Source of the DNA: Nocardia concava NBRC 100430
GTDB taxonomy: Bacteria; Actinomycetota; Actinomycetes; Mycobacteriales; Mycobacteriaceae
Direction: 5' to 3'
Assembly: GCF_000308815.1 (NCBI RefSeq)
Contig: NZ_BAFX01000204.1
Span: forward strand, 30,346 to 94,345
DNA: 64,000 nucleotides
This document shows, piece by piece, positions 43,384-50,846 of this stretch. The position numbers and the translations under genes are program-made. The notes beneath the pieces are model-generated. The model did not search any database. It was not told the origin of the DNA and saw only the letters and a list, made by a program, of their open reading frames with translations. Every line of letters begins with the position of its first letter. Position 1 is the stretch's first letter.

Positions 43384-45141
43384 TCACCGCGCTGCGGCCT
43401 GTTCCTCGATTCGGAGCGCGCTCACCAGTTCGCGGTACAGCTCATCGGTGTCCACCAGCTCGGAGTGCGAGCCCTGGGCGCGAATGCGGCCGTCTTGCAA
43501 CACCACGATGTGGTCGGCGTCGACAACTGTCGAAAGCCGGTGCGCCACAGTGATAACCGTGCTCACACGTGCCCGTTCACGGATGCACTCGTGAATTGCG
43601 GCTTCGGTGAGACCGTCGGCATGGGCGGTCGCTTCGTCGAGCAGCAGCACATCGGGTGCGCCGAGCAGTGCCCGGGCGACGGCGATGCGCTGGCGTTGAC
43701 CGCTCGAGACCGACGAGGAGCTCAGCGGCGTGTCCAGACCGTGTTCCTGCGCGGCGATCACGTCCTCCAACCGAGTGGCCCGAACGACCGCGAGGAGGTC
43801 CTGCTCGGAGGCTTCGGGGCACGAGTACAGCAGGTTCTCCCTGATGGTTCCGGGAACCACCGGTGTGTCCTGTTCCACGTAGGCCAGGCGCGCCCGCACT
43901 CCGGCATGCCCGTATTCGGAGTAGGGCCGACCGTGCAGCAACAGTTTCCCCTGTCGCGGTTCTACGAAACGCAGGATCAGCGACAGCAGCGTGGTCTTGC
44001 CCGAACCGGAGGGCCCCACGATCGCGATGTGCCCGCGACTCGGGACGACCAGATCGATATCACGCAGAGCGGGAGCATCCCGTCCCTCGTAACCTGCTGT
44101 GACACCGCGCAATTCGAGCGCCGCACCCGTACCGGAACCGGCCGACCGGGTGATTGCGGCTGCGGTGGAGTCGGTTTCGACCTTCAGCTGTTCCATCTCC
44201 CGGATCCGCCCGGCCGCCGCGATGCCGCTCTGCAACTCCATCACATGCTGTCCCAGCCCGGTCACCGGCTCGATCAGCGCGAACGCGTACAGCAGGAACG
44301 CGATCAGGCTCGACAACGCGAGCGCGCCGTGCCCGACCCGCCACGCGCCGAAGGCCAGGATCACGATGATCGCGACCTCCACACCCGTCCAGGTGAACCC
44401 CGAGGCGACCGCCTCGCGGCGCACCGCCCGCAGGGCGTGCCCGGTCGACGCCTCGGCATCGGCGATGATGCGCTCGGACTGGCGCTGCTCGGCACGGCTG
44501 GACTTCACCGTCCGAATCGCGTGCAACGCCCCCTCCAAGGCCCCGCCGACCAGGCCCAGGCGCTGCTGTGCCCGCTGGCGCTCGGCGGCCACACCCGGCA
44601 TCAATTCCAGGAACAGCACGCCCACGACGGCCACCGCCGCGATCGTCGCGGCGAACAGCGCCAGATCCAGCACCGCCATCATCACCAGCGTGCCGACCAG
44701 CATCACGGTGCCGTTGACCAAACCGATCAGACTCGACGACGTCGCCTCGTGCAGCAGCACCGTGTCGGAGGTGACGCGGGTGACCAGCTCGCCCACCGGT
44801 CGTCGCTGCAGCGAGGGCACGGTTGCCCGGAAGTATCGGCGCACCAAGGACTTCCGGGCGTCGAGCACGACTCGTTCTCCGACCGTGCCCAGCAGAATCC
44901 ATTCCAGGCACCGCACCAGTGCGGCGAACACCGACAGCGCCAGCAGCGTCGCCACGGGCGTCACCAACGAAGCGCGCGCCCCCACCGCGTCGAGCACCCA
45001 CTTCGTGATCATGGGCGTCGCCAGGCCCGCGGCCGCACTCAGCACCGCGAGCACACACCCGATGACGAGCACGCCACGATGCGGGGCGATGAACGACCAC
45101 AGCAGACGAAGCCGCGCGAAACGCGGCGGCGATTTCTCCAT
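43384..45141 (-). CDS. ABC exporter, fused membrane and ATPase domains
   Basis: The protein has 585 residues. Six membrane helices (ABC type I exporter) are followed by an ATPase with Walker A VGPSGSGKTTLL, signature VSSGQRQRIAVARALL, Walker B DVLLLDEATAHAD and the H-loop ITVAHRL. The half-transporter would act as a homodimer, and the substrate is unknown. The ATG at 45141 is favoured because the -10 box of P12 (45172-45177) overlaps the alternative GTG at 45174, so that codon would not be in the mRNA. Confidence 0.86.
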   Translation of the reverse strand: MEKSPPRFARLRLLWSFIAPHRGVLVIGCVLAVLSAAAGLATPMITKWVLDAVGARASLVTPVATLLALSVFAALVRCLEWILLGTVGERVVLDARKSLVRRYFRATVPSLQRRPVGELVTRVTSDTVLLHEATSSSLIGLVNGTVMLVGTLVMMAVLDLALFAATIAAVAVVGVLFLELMPGVAAERQRAQQRLGLVGGALEGALHAIRTVKSSRAEQRQSERIIADAEASTGHALRAVRREAVASGFTWTGVEVAIIVILAFGAWRVGHGALALSSLIAFLLYAFALIEPVTGLGQHVMELQSGIAAAGRIREMEQLKVETDSTAAAITRSAGSGTGAALELRGVTAGYEGRDAPALRDIDLVVPSRGHIAIVGPSGSGKTTLLSLILRFVEPRQGKLLLHGRPYSEYGHAGVRARLAYVEQDTPVVPGTIRENLLYSCPEASEQDLLAVVRATRLEDVIAAQEHGLDTPLSSSSVSSGQRQRIAVARALLGAPDVLLLDEATAHADGLTEAAIHECIRERARVSTVITVAHRLSTVVDADHIVVLQDGRIRAQGSHSELVDTDELYRELVSALRIEEQAAAR

Positions 45142-45171
45142 ACTCTCGACCGTAGGTTTCCGCTGGCCGCA

Positions 45172-45232
45172 CACCTATGCCGCCAGCGAATTCCCAGCCA
45201 CTCGACCGGGGTGATCCGGCCACCCGGCGGTG
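45172..45232 (-). promoter_or_regulatory. Direct-repeat promoter P12 (toward the ABC exporter)
   Basis: On the minus strand GCCGGGTGGCCGG and GGTCGAGTGGCTGG repeat with a 22-bp period. TAGGTG (plus 45172-45177) is 17 bp after TGGCTG. The spacing is identical to that in P6 and P10. Confidence 0.6.
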
Positions 45233-45807
45233 CGGCCCCCGACCACCCGATCGCGTCTGTTCCGACCACCGCCGAGATCGCTTCCGGTGTCGACGGGCGT
45301 CCGCAGGGGGAGGATCCACGGACGCCCGTCTACTCCGGCGCTCTGCCGAGCGCGGCCGGGTCACCGCTGTCCGGATTGCGGCGCCCCACACTGTGCCTGA
45401 CTCACAGCGCACTCCTGATACTGCCGACGTGGGGTTCCCGGAGGAACCCGCCGAGCGGCGGTTTCGTCCCCGCCCTCTGACGGGTATGACCGCGGCCCAC
45501 GAAGGGCCGTTGCCCTCGAACGACCGGTCGCTACATGAGCATGTGCCAGCCGACGCGCCGAAATGATCCTCATGGCCCTCGGCACAAATGCTGGAGGTCG
45601 TGGTGTTTAGGACTGGTCCGGCCGGAAACCCTTCTGGGCGTAGATGCCATCGCGAGCCGATGCTTTCCCGCTGCCGGTCCCAATGTGACGTGACCCGGTT
45701 CTCTACTCGGGTGAACCCCGGTCATCTGCCGCACGCGCACTGCCCCGTCCTTGGGCAGCTGCACAGTGTGCGCCATGCCGAACGATCGCACCAAGGATAG
45801 ATCGTTG
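45233..45807. other. Gene-free stretch with one weak promoter-like repeat
   Basis: No convincing coding frame. Near 45438-45475 GCGGCGGTTTCG and TGACGGGTATG repeat with a 22-bp period in the plus direction, similar to the shared promoter words, but no good -10 follows. It may be a decayed thirteenth copy. Confidence 0.35.
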
Positions 45808-46128
45808 ATGACCGAGCAATCCCCCACGCCCAGAGCCGAACCCGTCGTTCGGGTTGACGCCGAGGCCTTCGTCGACCACCTCGACCAGTTGGTGCAACAA
45901 GTGTTTCAGCTGGGCCTGCATTTGTATCGCCTGCGCTACAACGACGGTGACAGCGAGGCGGTGAAATTGGCTGCCGTTGCCGTCGAGGTCACCGCTCTCG
46001 TGGACCGCCTCGAGCGCCTCAGTAACGAGATCGGGATGCCCCGACGCGGAGTCAGTCTTCACGACCTGCGTACCTGCGTCAGACATGAATGGACAGATCG
46101 GCCGCGGCCCTGGAACTACCCCGGCTGA
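45808..46128 (+). CDS. Small soluble helical protein, unknown
   Basis: The protein has 106 residues: MTEQSPTPRAEPVVRVDAEA, then a long amphipathic helical region (FVDHLDQLVQQVFQLGLHLY) and a second one (VEVTALVDRLERLSNEIGMP), ending RPWNYPG. AAGGA lies 10 bases before the ATG. No family is recognised. It lies in the island-like segment that ends at the tRNA fragment. Confidence 0.5.
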   Translation: MTEQSPTPRAEPVVRVDAEAFVDHLDQLVQQVFQLGLHLYRLRYNDGDSEAVKLAAVAVEVTALVDRLERLSNEIGMPRRGVSLHDLRTCVRHEWTDRPRPWNYPG

Positions 46129-46310
46129 TGCGCTACATCATGGGGCTCGGGCGGGCACCCTCCTGCGGAATCCACTGGAACAGTCAGGATTTGGTGTACT
46201 CGATGTGCGGCTCGGACTCGACATACTGGGCCCAGGTCTGAACGCCGTCGCGGTGACTGGGGCAGGTGTTGTCGCCTGCTCGGAATCCGCGACCGATCTT
46301 TCCCGGAACT

Positions 46311-46940
46311 GGCAGCACCTGCCCGGCCGCGTTCGGCGCGGCGTTCTCGGTCGAACCCACCACGGGGCGCCCCTATGTCGATCTGATGAAGGTCGATCGC
46401 GTTGTGCTGCAACGCGCCCAATACCCGGAGGCGGGCAATCAGCCCGCACCGCATGGCTGGAGATGGGTGGAATACCCCGGCCACGAGCGATACATCTGGG
46501 TGCTCGAACGCGAGGGCGGGCCGATCTCGACCCACGACGGATTCATCGCGGACCCCCGGGGCGTCACCAGCAGTCCCATCGGCCACGACAGTGCGACAAG
46601 CCATCTTCGCGTCACTTCGGCCGGTGGCGGGCAGATCGTCTTCGCCCGCCTGGCCTGGCCCGGCTACCGCGTCACCCTCGACGGCCACGACCTCGGCTTC
46701 CACACCATTTCCGGAACCTTTCTCGCCGTGGACATTCCACCCGGCACCGAGAACGGTGAACTGATCGTGTCCTGGCGGCCACCGGGCTGGAAAATCGGAA
46801 TCGCCACCGCTCTGCTCGGGCTGATCGGCCTCGGATGGCTGCAATGGACACACCGCCGCAGATCCGCCGACGAAGACGACGATTCGAGTTCGGATTCGTT
46901 GGATCCCATCGCCGAAGAGCCGGCACCGGTGCCCGTCTGA
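46311..46940 (+). pseudogene. C-terminal fragment of a YfhO-like membrane protein
   Basis: From GSTCPAAFGAAFSVEPTTGR to the end, the fragment matches the last 215 or so residues of the intact paralogue at 50847-53114 (YVDLMKVDRVVLQRAQYP, GHERYIWVLERE, WRPPGWKIGIATALLGLIGL). The preceding 500 residues, with nearly all membrane segments, are absent and the upstream sequence is unrelated. It may still produce the external domain with its one anchor helix, but no start or promoter supports this. Confidence 0.78.
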
Positions 46941-47143
46941 CCGACCGACCCTGTGGTTCCTGCTGCTGGCACCGATTGTGGCCGGTGCGATCCACGGCCC
47001 GATCGTCCAGATCGGGTCGGCCACGGGATCGATGATCGCGCAACTGATCGGCTCGACAGCCCGCGGGCGCGGCTGCTGGTCGTCAGCGGCTCCGCTAGTG
47101 TCTTTCTTGCACAAGAACATCAGTTCCACGGGAGGCAGTTTTC

Positions 47144-47485
47144 ATGGCACGCAAGGTCATCGTCGAGCTGGTGGACGACTACGACGGTGAATCCACCGCC
47201 GAGGAGACAGTGCTGTTCGCGATCGATGGCGTGAATTATGAGATCGATCTGTCCGGATTGAATGCGGCGGCATTGCGAGGGCTGTTCGAACAGTGGACTC
47301 CCCACGCTCGCAAGGTCGGTCGAGCCGCGAAAACCAAGGCCGCCCCAGGGAAGGCTCGCGCGGTCGACCGTGAGCAGAGTATGGCCATCCGGGAGTGGGC
47401 GCGAGCCAACGGATTCGACGTATCCACCCGGGGACGTGTACCAGTCGAGGTCATGGAGGCGTACGACAAGGCCAACGCCGCATAG
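47144..47485 (+). CDS. lsr2: Lsr2 nucleoid-associated xenogeneic silencer
   Basis: The protein has 113 residues. It has the N-terminal dimerisation domain (MARKVIVELVDDYDGESTAE, GVNYEIDLSG) and the C-terminal AT-minor-groove domain, here IREWARANGFDVSTRGRVPV with the RGR hook. Lsr2 binds AT-rich foreign DNA and silences it. GGGAGG precedes the ATG. Actinobacteria often have more than one copy, and this one lies in an island-like region beside an unusually AT-rich patch, so it may be an accessory copy. Confidence 0.92.
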   Translation: MARKVIVELVDDYDGESTAEETVLFAIDGVNYEIDLSGLNAAALRGLFEQWTPHARKVGRAAKTKAAPGKARAVDREQSMAIREWARANGFDVSTRGRVPVEVMEAYDKANAA

Positions 47486-47745
47486 GTGACCTGTGTCGTG
47501 AGTGCGATGGCCCAGCTCAGGTACCACGTGTTTCCGCGTCCGCTGACTGCTGATCCTCGATCACACACGGCTTGTGAGCTCGATCGTGGCCAGGTACATC
47601 AAGAATCTCAAAGGAGCGGTGCCCTCGCGCACGGACAACCACGATCCAAATATTCGAGAGTCATATCCTTGTAGAGTGCCCAGGCAGCCCGCCGCGCCTG
47701 GGCGACATTATCGAGAATTGCTACACCACATTAAATTACGCGAGG
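47486..47745. other. AT-richer intergenic patch with a hairpin
   Basis: The stretch from about 47640 to 47760 is visibly richer in A and T than the rest of the window. It contains an 8-bp hairpin (GCCCAGGC 47678-47685 with GCCTGGGC 47696-47703), which could end lsr2 or the convergent acetyltransferase transcript. No gene is seen. Confidence 0.4.
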
Positions 47746-48378
47746 CTATTCGTTCGGAGCGTGGTTCAACTTCCGGATGCGCTGCTGCAATGACGCACGC
47801 AACTCCTGCCATTCGCTGCGCAGGATGGAGTAGGTGGCAGAGTCCCTGACCCCTCCATCGAAGGCGGGCATATGGCCACGCAGCACACCATCGAAGGTGG
47901 CCCCGATTCGCTCGATTGCCTTGCGGCTCCGATCATTTCGGGAATCGGTCATGAGCGAGACCCGAAACGCGTCCATCGGGCCGAAGGCGTAGTCGAGTAG
48001 CAGTAGCTTGGCTTCGGCGTTCACGCCGGTCCGCTGAGCCTCGACCGACAGCCAGGTACCTCCGATTTCAGCGACCGTGACCGGAGGTCGCACCGAAGTC
48101 GCGGGCCAGTGCTCGATATTCCGGAATCGGGTCGATCCCACGACCACGCCGGTGCGGTCCACCAGCACAAAGGGGATTCCCAATCCCGCGTCACGCTCTT
48201 GCAACGCATTATCGACGTACGCAGTCATTCCTTCCAGATCCGTAGGGACAAGCGTGAATCGATACGACTCTTCGCCGCCCTTGGCCGCGTCCACCAGGGC
48301 ATGGATGTGTTCGGATTCCATCGGAACCAGGCTCACCAGATTGCCGTGTAAGGGAAATATTCCCCGCTCGCTGTACAT
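47746..48378 (-). CDS. GNAT-family acetyltransferase, RimJ/RimL-like
   Basis: The protein has 210 residues. The order of elements fits RimJ/RimL-type GNATs: GNLVSLVPMESEHIHALVDA at the start, IPFVLVDRTGVVVGSTRFRN, AEIGGTWLSVEAQRTGVNAE for the acetyl-CoA region and SRKAIERIGATFDGVLRGHM at the end. GGGAGGG precedes the ATG. The acceptor is unknown. Confidence 0.85.
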   Translation of the reverse strand: MYSERGIFPLHGNLVSLVPMESEHIHALVDAAKGGEESYRFTLVPTDLEGMTAYVDNALQERDAGLGIPFVLVDRTGVVVGSTRFRNIEHWPATSVRPPVTVAEIGGTWLSVEAQRTGVNAEAKLLLLDYAFGPMDAFRVSLMTDSRNDRSRKAIERIGATFDGVLRGHMPAFDGGVRDSATYSILRSEWQELRASLQQRIRKLNHAPNE

Positions 48379-48549
48379 CAACTGCCCTCCCCCCGCCCCT
48401 CCGAAGAGGGGTCGAGCACATCCCCGGGGCCACAAGTCCACCCGGCCGTCCAATAATCTACCCGTTTGCCAGGGCAACGACCAAAACGCTCACCGGGCGA
48501 AGCTATCCCACGAGATTGTCCCCGCCTTGGTTGATTCTTGATCTGATGT

Positions 48550-49086
48550 TCAAAGCCGAGGAGCCATCTCGACGATGAACTCCATCGTCTCCGCAGTGAA
48601 CTCACATGCCCACACACGCATACCCAACTCCACCATGCCCGCCACCATGACGTGCAATAACAGCAGGCGATCGACTGTGGTCACGCAAGAAGGCCATCCG
48701 CCGTATTCGCCAGATGTGCTGTAGCGATCGACGGCGGCCACCGCAGCCAGCTCCCCGGCCCGCGGCAGTACTGCTGCCAAGCGCGCCCGAATTCCCGCCC
48801 CGATGAACTCCGGCGATACCGGGTCATCGGAAATATCCACAAAGCCGGACAGATACTCACCCCAGCGGTTGGCCTCCACGAGAATCGCTGCCACGCAACC
48901 AGTTCGATCAGCCTCATCCGAGACGACCTTCACCCAGTCAGCATCACCGAGCAGATAAGCGTCGACGAACTCGCACAGCACCTGGTGAATGGGCAAGGTT
49001 TCGGCATCGGGCACCGCCGCATTCCAGCACACGAACGCCCCATCACCTGCGACCCAACACGGAAGTCCCATCGGCGCGTCGCTCAA
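48550..49086 (-). CDS. Hypothetical soluble protein
   Basis: The protein has up to 178 residues. It starts with TTG (MSDAPMGLPCWVAGDGAFVC) or with ATG five codons later. It is acidic, mixed alpha/beta and lacks a signal peptide. Tryptophans are frequent (VCWNAAV, DADWVKVV, GGWPSC, RVWACEF). No family is recognised. It is the last gene before the attachment-site region and is probably island cargo. Confidence 0.5.
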   Translation of the reverse strand: MSDAPMGLPCWVAGDGAFVCWNAAVPDAETLPIHQVLCEFVDAYLLGDADWVKVVSDEADRTGCVAAILVEANRWGEYLSGFVDISDDPVSPEFIGAGIRARLAAVLPRAGELAAVAAVDRYSTSGEYGGWPSCVTTVDRLLLLHVMVAGMVELGMRVWACEFTAETMEFIVEMAPRL

Positions 49087-49295
49087 CAGGCGGCGTCTCC
49101 TCCAAACACAGCGACATCATCGTCAGGGGTAGCCAAGCGCATGCGGTGTCCGCGATGTCGGCACCCGCTCGTCGCCACTTCCGCCCATCCGAGACCAGCT
49201 GCTGTCGACCGATACGCCTGCCGAGCGCACCCGAACAGCGAGAGATACACCGCCCCGCAACGCTTCAAATCCATAGCCTGTACGCCTCCCCAGCC

Positions 49296-49355
49296 GTGGA
49301 CCAATCGTGGACCAAAAGGGCTGATCCCACCCGCGCTGTGGACCGGTTGTGGACT
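49296..49355 (+). repeat. Four phased GTGGAC repeats near the attachment site
   Basis: GTGGACC occurs at 49296, 49307 and 49338, and GTGGACT at 49349. The pairs are 11 bp apart and the two pairs 42 bp apart, so all lie on one face of the helix. They lie 100-160 bp from the tRNA fragment and could be integrase arm-type or accessory-protein sites. Confidence 0.45.
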
Positions 49356-49395
49356 ACCTGATCCGCCCGCAACGCCCTTGAACAGCAGGTATACT

Positions 49396-49426
49396 CGTTA
49401 TGCGCGCAGACGCAACGCGCATAACG
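49396..49426. repeat. 11-bp inverted repeat beside the attachment site
   Basis: CGTTATGCGCG (49396-49406) and CGCGCATAACG (49416-49426) are perfect complements around a 9-base spacer, 30 bp before the tRNA fragment. It may be a site for an excision factor, or a terminator. Confidence 0.45.
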
Positions 49427-49457
49427 TGCGCAAAATGTCCGTATCGGGTACCTACTT

Positions 49458-49504
49458 ATGACTGGGGGTCAGGTGGTCGCAGGTTCAAATCCTGTCAGCC
49501 CGAC
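49458..49504 (+). tRNA. 3' half of tRNA-Pro(GGG), probable integration scar
   Basis: The anticodon loop CTGGGGG, 3' anticodon strand TCAGG, T arm GCAGGTTCAAATCCTGT and acceptor strand CAGCCCG with discriminator A are present in order. The 5' half (acceptor strand, D arm, 5' anticodon strand CCTGA) is replaced by unrelated bases. Integrases commonly duplicate exactly this part of a tRNA at one end of an inserted element. It is not a functional gene on its own. Confidence 0.8.
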
Positions 49505-49509
49505 GTAGA

Positions 49510-49542
49510 AAAACCCTCTCCGACCTGGTCGGGGAGGGTTTT
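49510..49542 (+). terminator. tRNA terminator
   Basis: AAAACCCTCTCCGACC pairs with GGTCGGGGAGGGTTTT with one G-T wobble. A run of four Ts ends the stem. It follows the tRNA 3' end by six bases, so it is the original terminator of the tRNA gene. Confidence 0.8.
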
Positions 49543-49830
49543 CTGCTATTCGACTACACAAAGTCTTGGGGCCGATTCGGGTCCATCCGGGCCGCAGCGA
49601 TGCATGACGGAACGCGGCTGCCGACCACCGATCGGATGGGGCCGACGCGGATTCAAGACGAGGCCGGATTTCGGTCGGCTTCAGCCGGAAAGCGACGAGA
49701 TCGACCGCGATTCAGTGGGATTGGCTCGCACGATCCGCGCCGAATCGGTCGCGAGCGCTGGCCCGTCGATCGAATCCGGCGCCGCGGAAACGGTTCAGTG
49801 GGCGGTCTCGATACCAAATTGCAGCAGATG
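49543..49830. other. Gene-free stretch after the tRNA terminator
   Basis: No frame has protein-like composition on either strand and no structured element was found. Promoter element E1 follows it. Confidence 0.45.
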
Positions 49831-49864
49831 GCAACTATTGCACAGTAGCTGTTTTTGCTAACTT
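49831..49864 (+). promoter_or_regulatory. GCAA-N3-TTGC promoter element E1
   Basis: GCAACTATTGC (49831-49841) overlaps a TTGCAC -35 box. TAACTT at 49859-49864 can serve as -10 with a 15-bp spacer. It precedes the small membrane protein gene by about 90 bp. Confidence 0.5.
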
Positions 49865-49954
49865 GGAGATACGTCTCGAGGCGGGACGGACGGGCACGCC
49901 GACCACGCCAAGGGCTCGGGCGGATACGGAATCACGCTTCGAGGAGCAGAGCCC

Positions 49955-50185
49955 ATGACATTCGACATCGTTGCCTTCACCTTGGCGGGGCTCTACCTGG
50001 CCGCCACCTTCGCCATGCTGACGATCGGGTTGATCGGCGTCCTCGGATCGCCGGTCTCCATCCGTTGCCGAGAGTGCTCGCGCTGGATCATCGATATCCG
50101 CGGCGAAGAAACTTCGACGTGCCGACGTTGCCGCCTGCACCCCACATCCCCCACGGTTCGACGTCGGGCACACGGGGCCGGATGA
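49955..50185 (+). CDS. Small membrane protein with a zinc-ribbon-like tail
   Basis: The protein has 76 residues. One strong hydrophobic segment (IVAFTLAGLYLAATFAMLTI) precedes CRECSRWIIDIRGEETSTCR ending in RC, a CxxC-N15-CxxC pattern as in zinc ribbons, and then a basic tail. GAGGAG lies before the ATG. Function unknown. Confidence 0.6.
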   Translation: MTFDIVAFTLAGLYLAATFAMLTIGLIGVLGSPVSIRCRECSRWIIDIRGEETSTCRRCRLHPTSPTVRRRAHGAG

Positions 50186-50204
50186 GATCTCACCCCGAAG
50201 GCCG

Positions 50205-50720
50205 TCAGAGTTGATAGCTGTCGACGTCCAGATCGCGGTGGGGTTCGCCGCCCGCGGCGGTGAACGCGGTCAGTGCTCGCACGAGACCGGAGCGATCCTT
50301 CTCGGGCATCTGCTCGACCACCGCGGCGATCTCGCGTCGACGGTGGGCGGTCACCTGGTCGACGACCCGATGCCCGAGGGTGGTCAGTTCGATGATCAGC
50401 TCGCGACGCGAGTCCGGGTTCGGCTTGCGGTTCACCAGACCGGCGGCGACGAGGCGGTCGACCATGCGTGCCGCCGTGGACGGTTGGACATTGAGCGCGT
50501 TCGAGAGCGTGACGACTTTCGAGGGTCCGCGCGTGGACAAGATCACCAGGGTGCGGAACTGCGGGATGGTGATGGAATCGTCGACGAGCGCGATCGATCG
50601 GGCAGAGAGGGCGACGAGCAGGCGGGAAGCGGCCAGCAGCGCGTCGGTGATCTCATCGGCCGACTCGCCGATCATTACGTCCTTCGCCATCGCGACCGCC
50701 TCCGCACACTCGGCATTCAC
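50205..50720 (-). CDS. MarR-family transcriptional regulator
   Basis: The protein has 171 residues. It has a MarR winged helix with FRTLVILSTRGPSKVVTLSN, LNVQPSTAARMVDRLVAAGL and the wing VNRKPNPDSRRELIIELT, flanked by dimerisation helices. It is read divergently from the large membrane protein gene at 50847 and is the natural local regulator for that promoter region. It starts with GTG. Confidence 0.9.
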   Translation of the reverse strand: MNAECAEAVAMAKDVMIGESADEITDALLAASRLLVALSARSIALVDDSITIPQFRTLVILSTRGPSKVVTLSNALNVQPSTAARMVDRLVAAGLVNRKPNPDSRRELIIELTTLGHRVVDQVTAHRRREIAAVVEQMPEKDRSGLVRALTAFTAAGGEPHRDLDVDSYQL

Positions 50721-50750
50721 CTATCCCCTCTATCCTGCCGTGTCCGTCCT

Positions 50751-50763
50751 GTTTACGTGTAAC
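50751..50763. promoter_or_regulatory. Candidate MarR operator
   Basis: GTTTACGTGTAAC is a 13-bp palindrome with one mismatch, 30 bp upstream of the MarR gene start. The size and position suit MarR autoregulation, but the identification is only by position and symmetry. Confidence 0.4.
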
Positions 50764-50803
50764 CGCATCGCGGATCGACCGCCGAATTCAATTCGGGCAT
50801 AGC

Positions 50804-50837
50804 GAAACTGTTGCATAATGCTTACATCGGGTAGGGT
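50804..50837 (+). promoter_or_regulatory. GCAA-N3-TTGC promoter element E2, leaderless type
   Basis: GAAACTGTTGC (two mismatches to the E1 word) overlaps TTGCAT. TAGGGT at 50832-50837 follows after 15 bp. The GTG start of the membrane protein is nine bases later, so the mRNA would have almost no leader. Confidence 0.45.
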
Positions 50838-50846
50838 CTCCGACTC

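Noticed and set aside
12405..45232. The repeated CGGCGG-containing words as a possible CRISPR array or transposon terminal repeats
   Set aside because: The copies are dispersed over 33 kb, always in intergenic regions, in pairs with fixed distance to a -10-like box. There are no regularly alternating spacers, cas genes or target duplications.
49458..49504. A complete tRNA gene at the scar
   Set aside because: Only the anticodon loop to the acceptor 3' strand is present. The upstream bases do not pair with TCAGG or with CAGCCCG, so no cloverleaf can form.
49600..49848. An 82-codon frame after the tRNA terminator
   Set aside because: Arg-rich composition, no ribosome site, no homology features, and it runs into promoter element E1.
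49835..50173. Minus-strand frame opposite the small zinc-ribbon-like membrane protein
   Set aside because: The plus-strand gene has a strong ribosome site, a membrane helix and spaced cysteines. The opposing frame has none of these.
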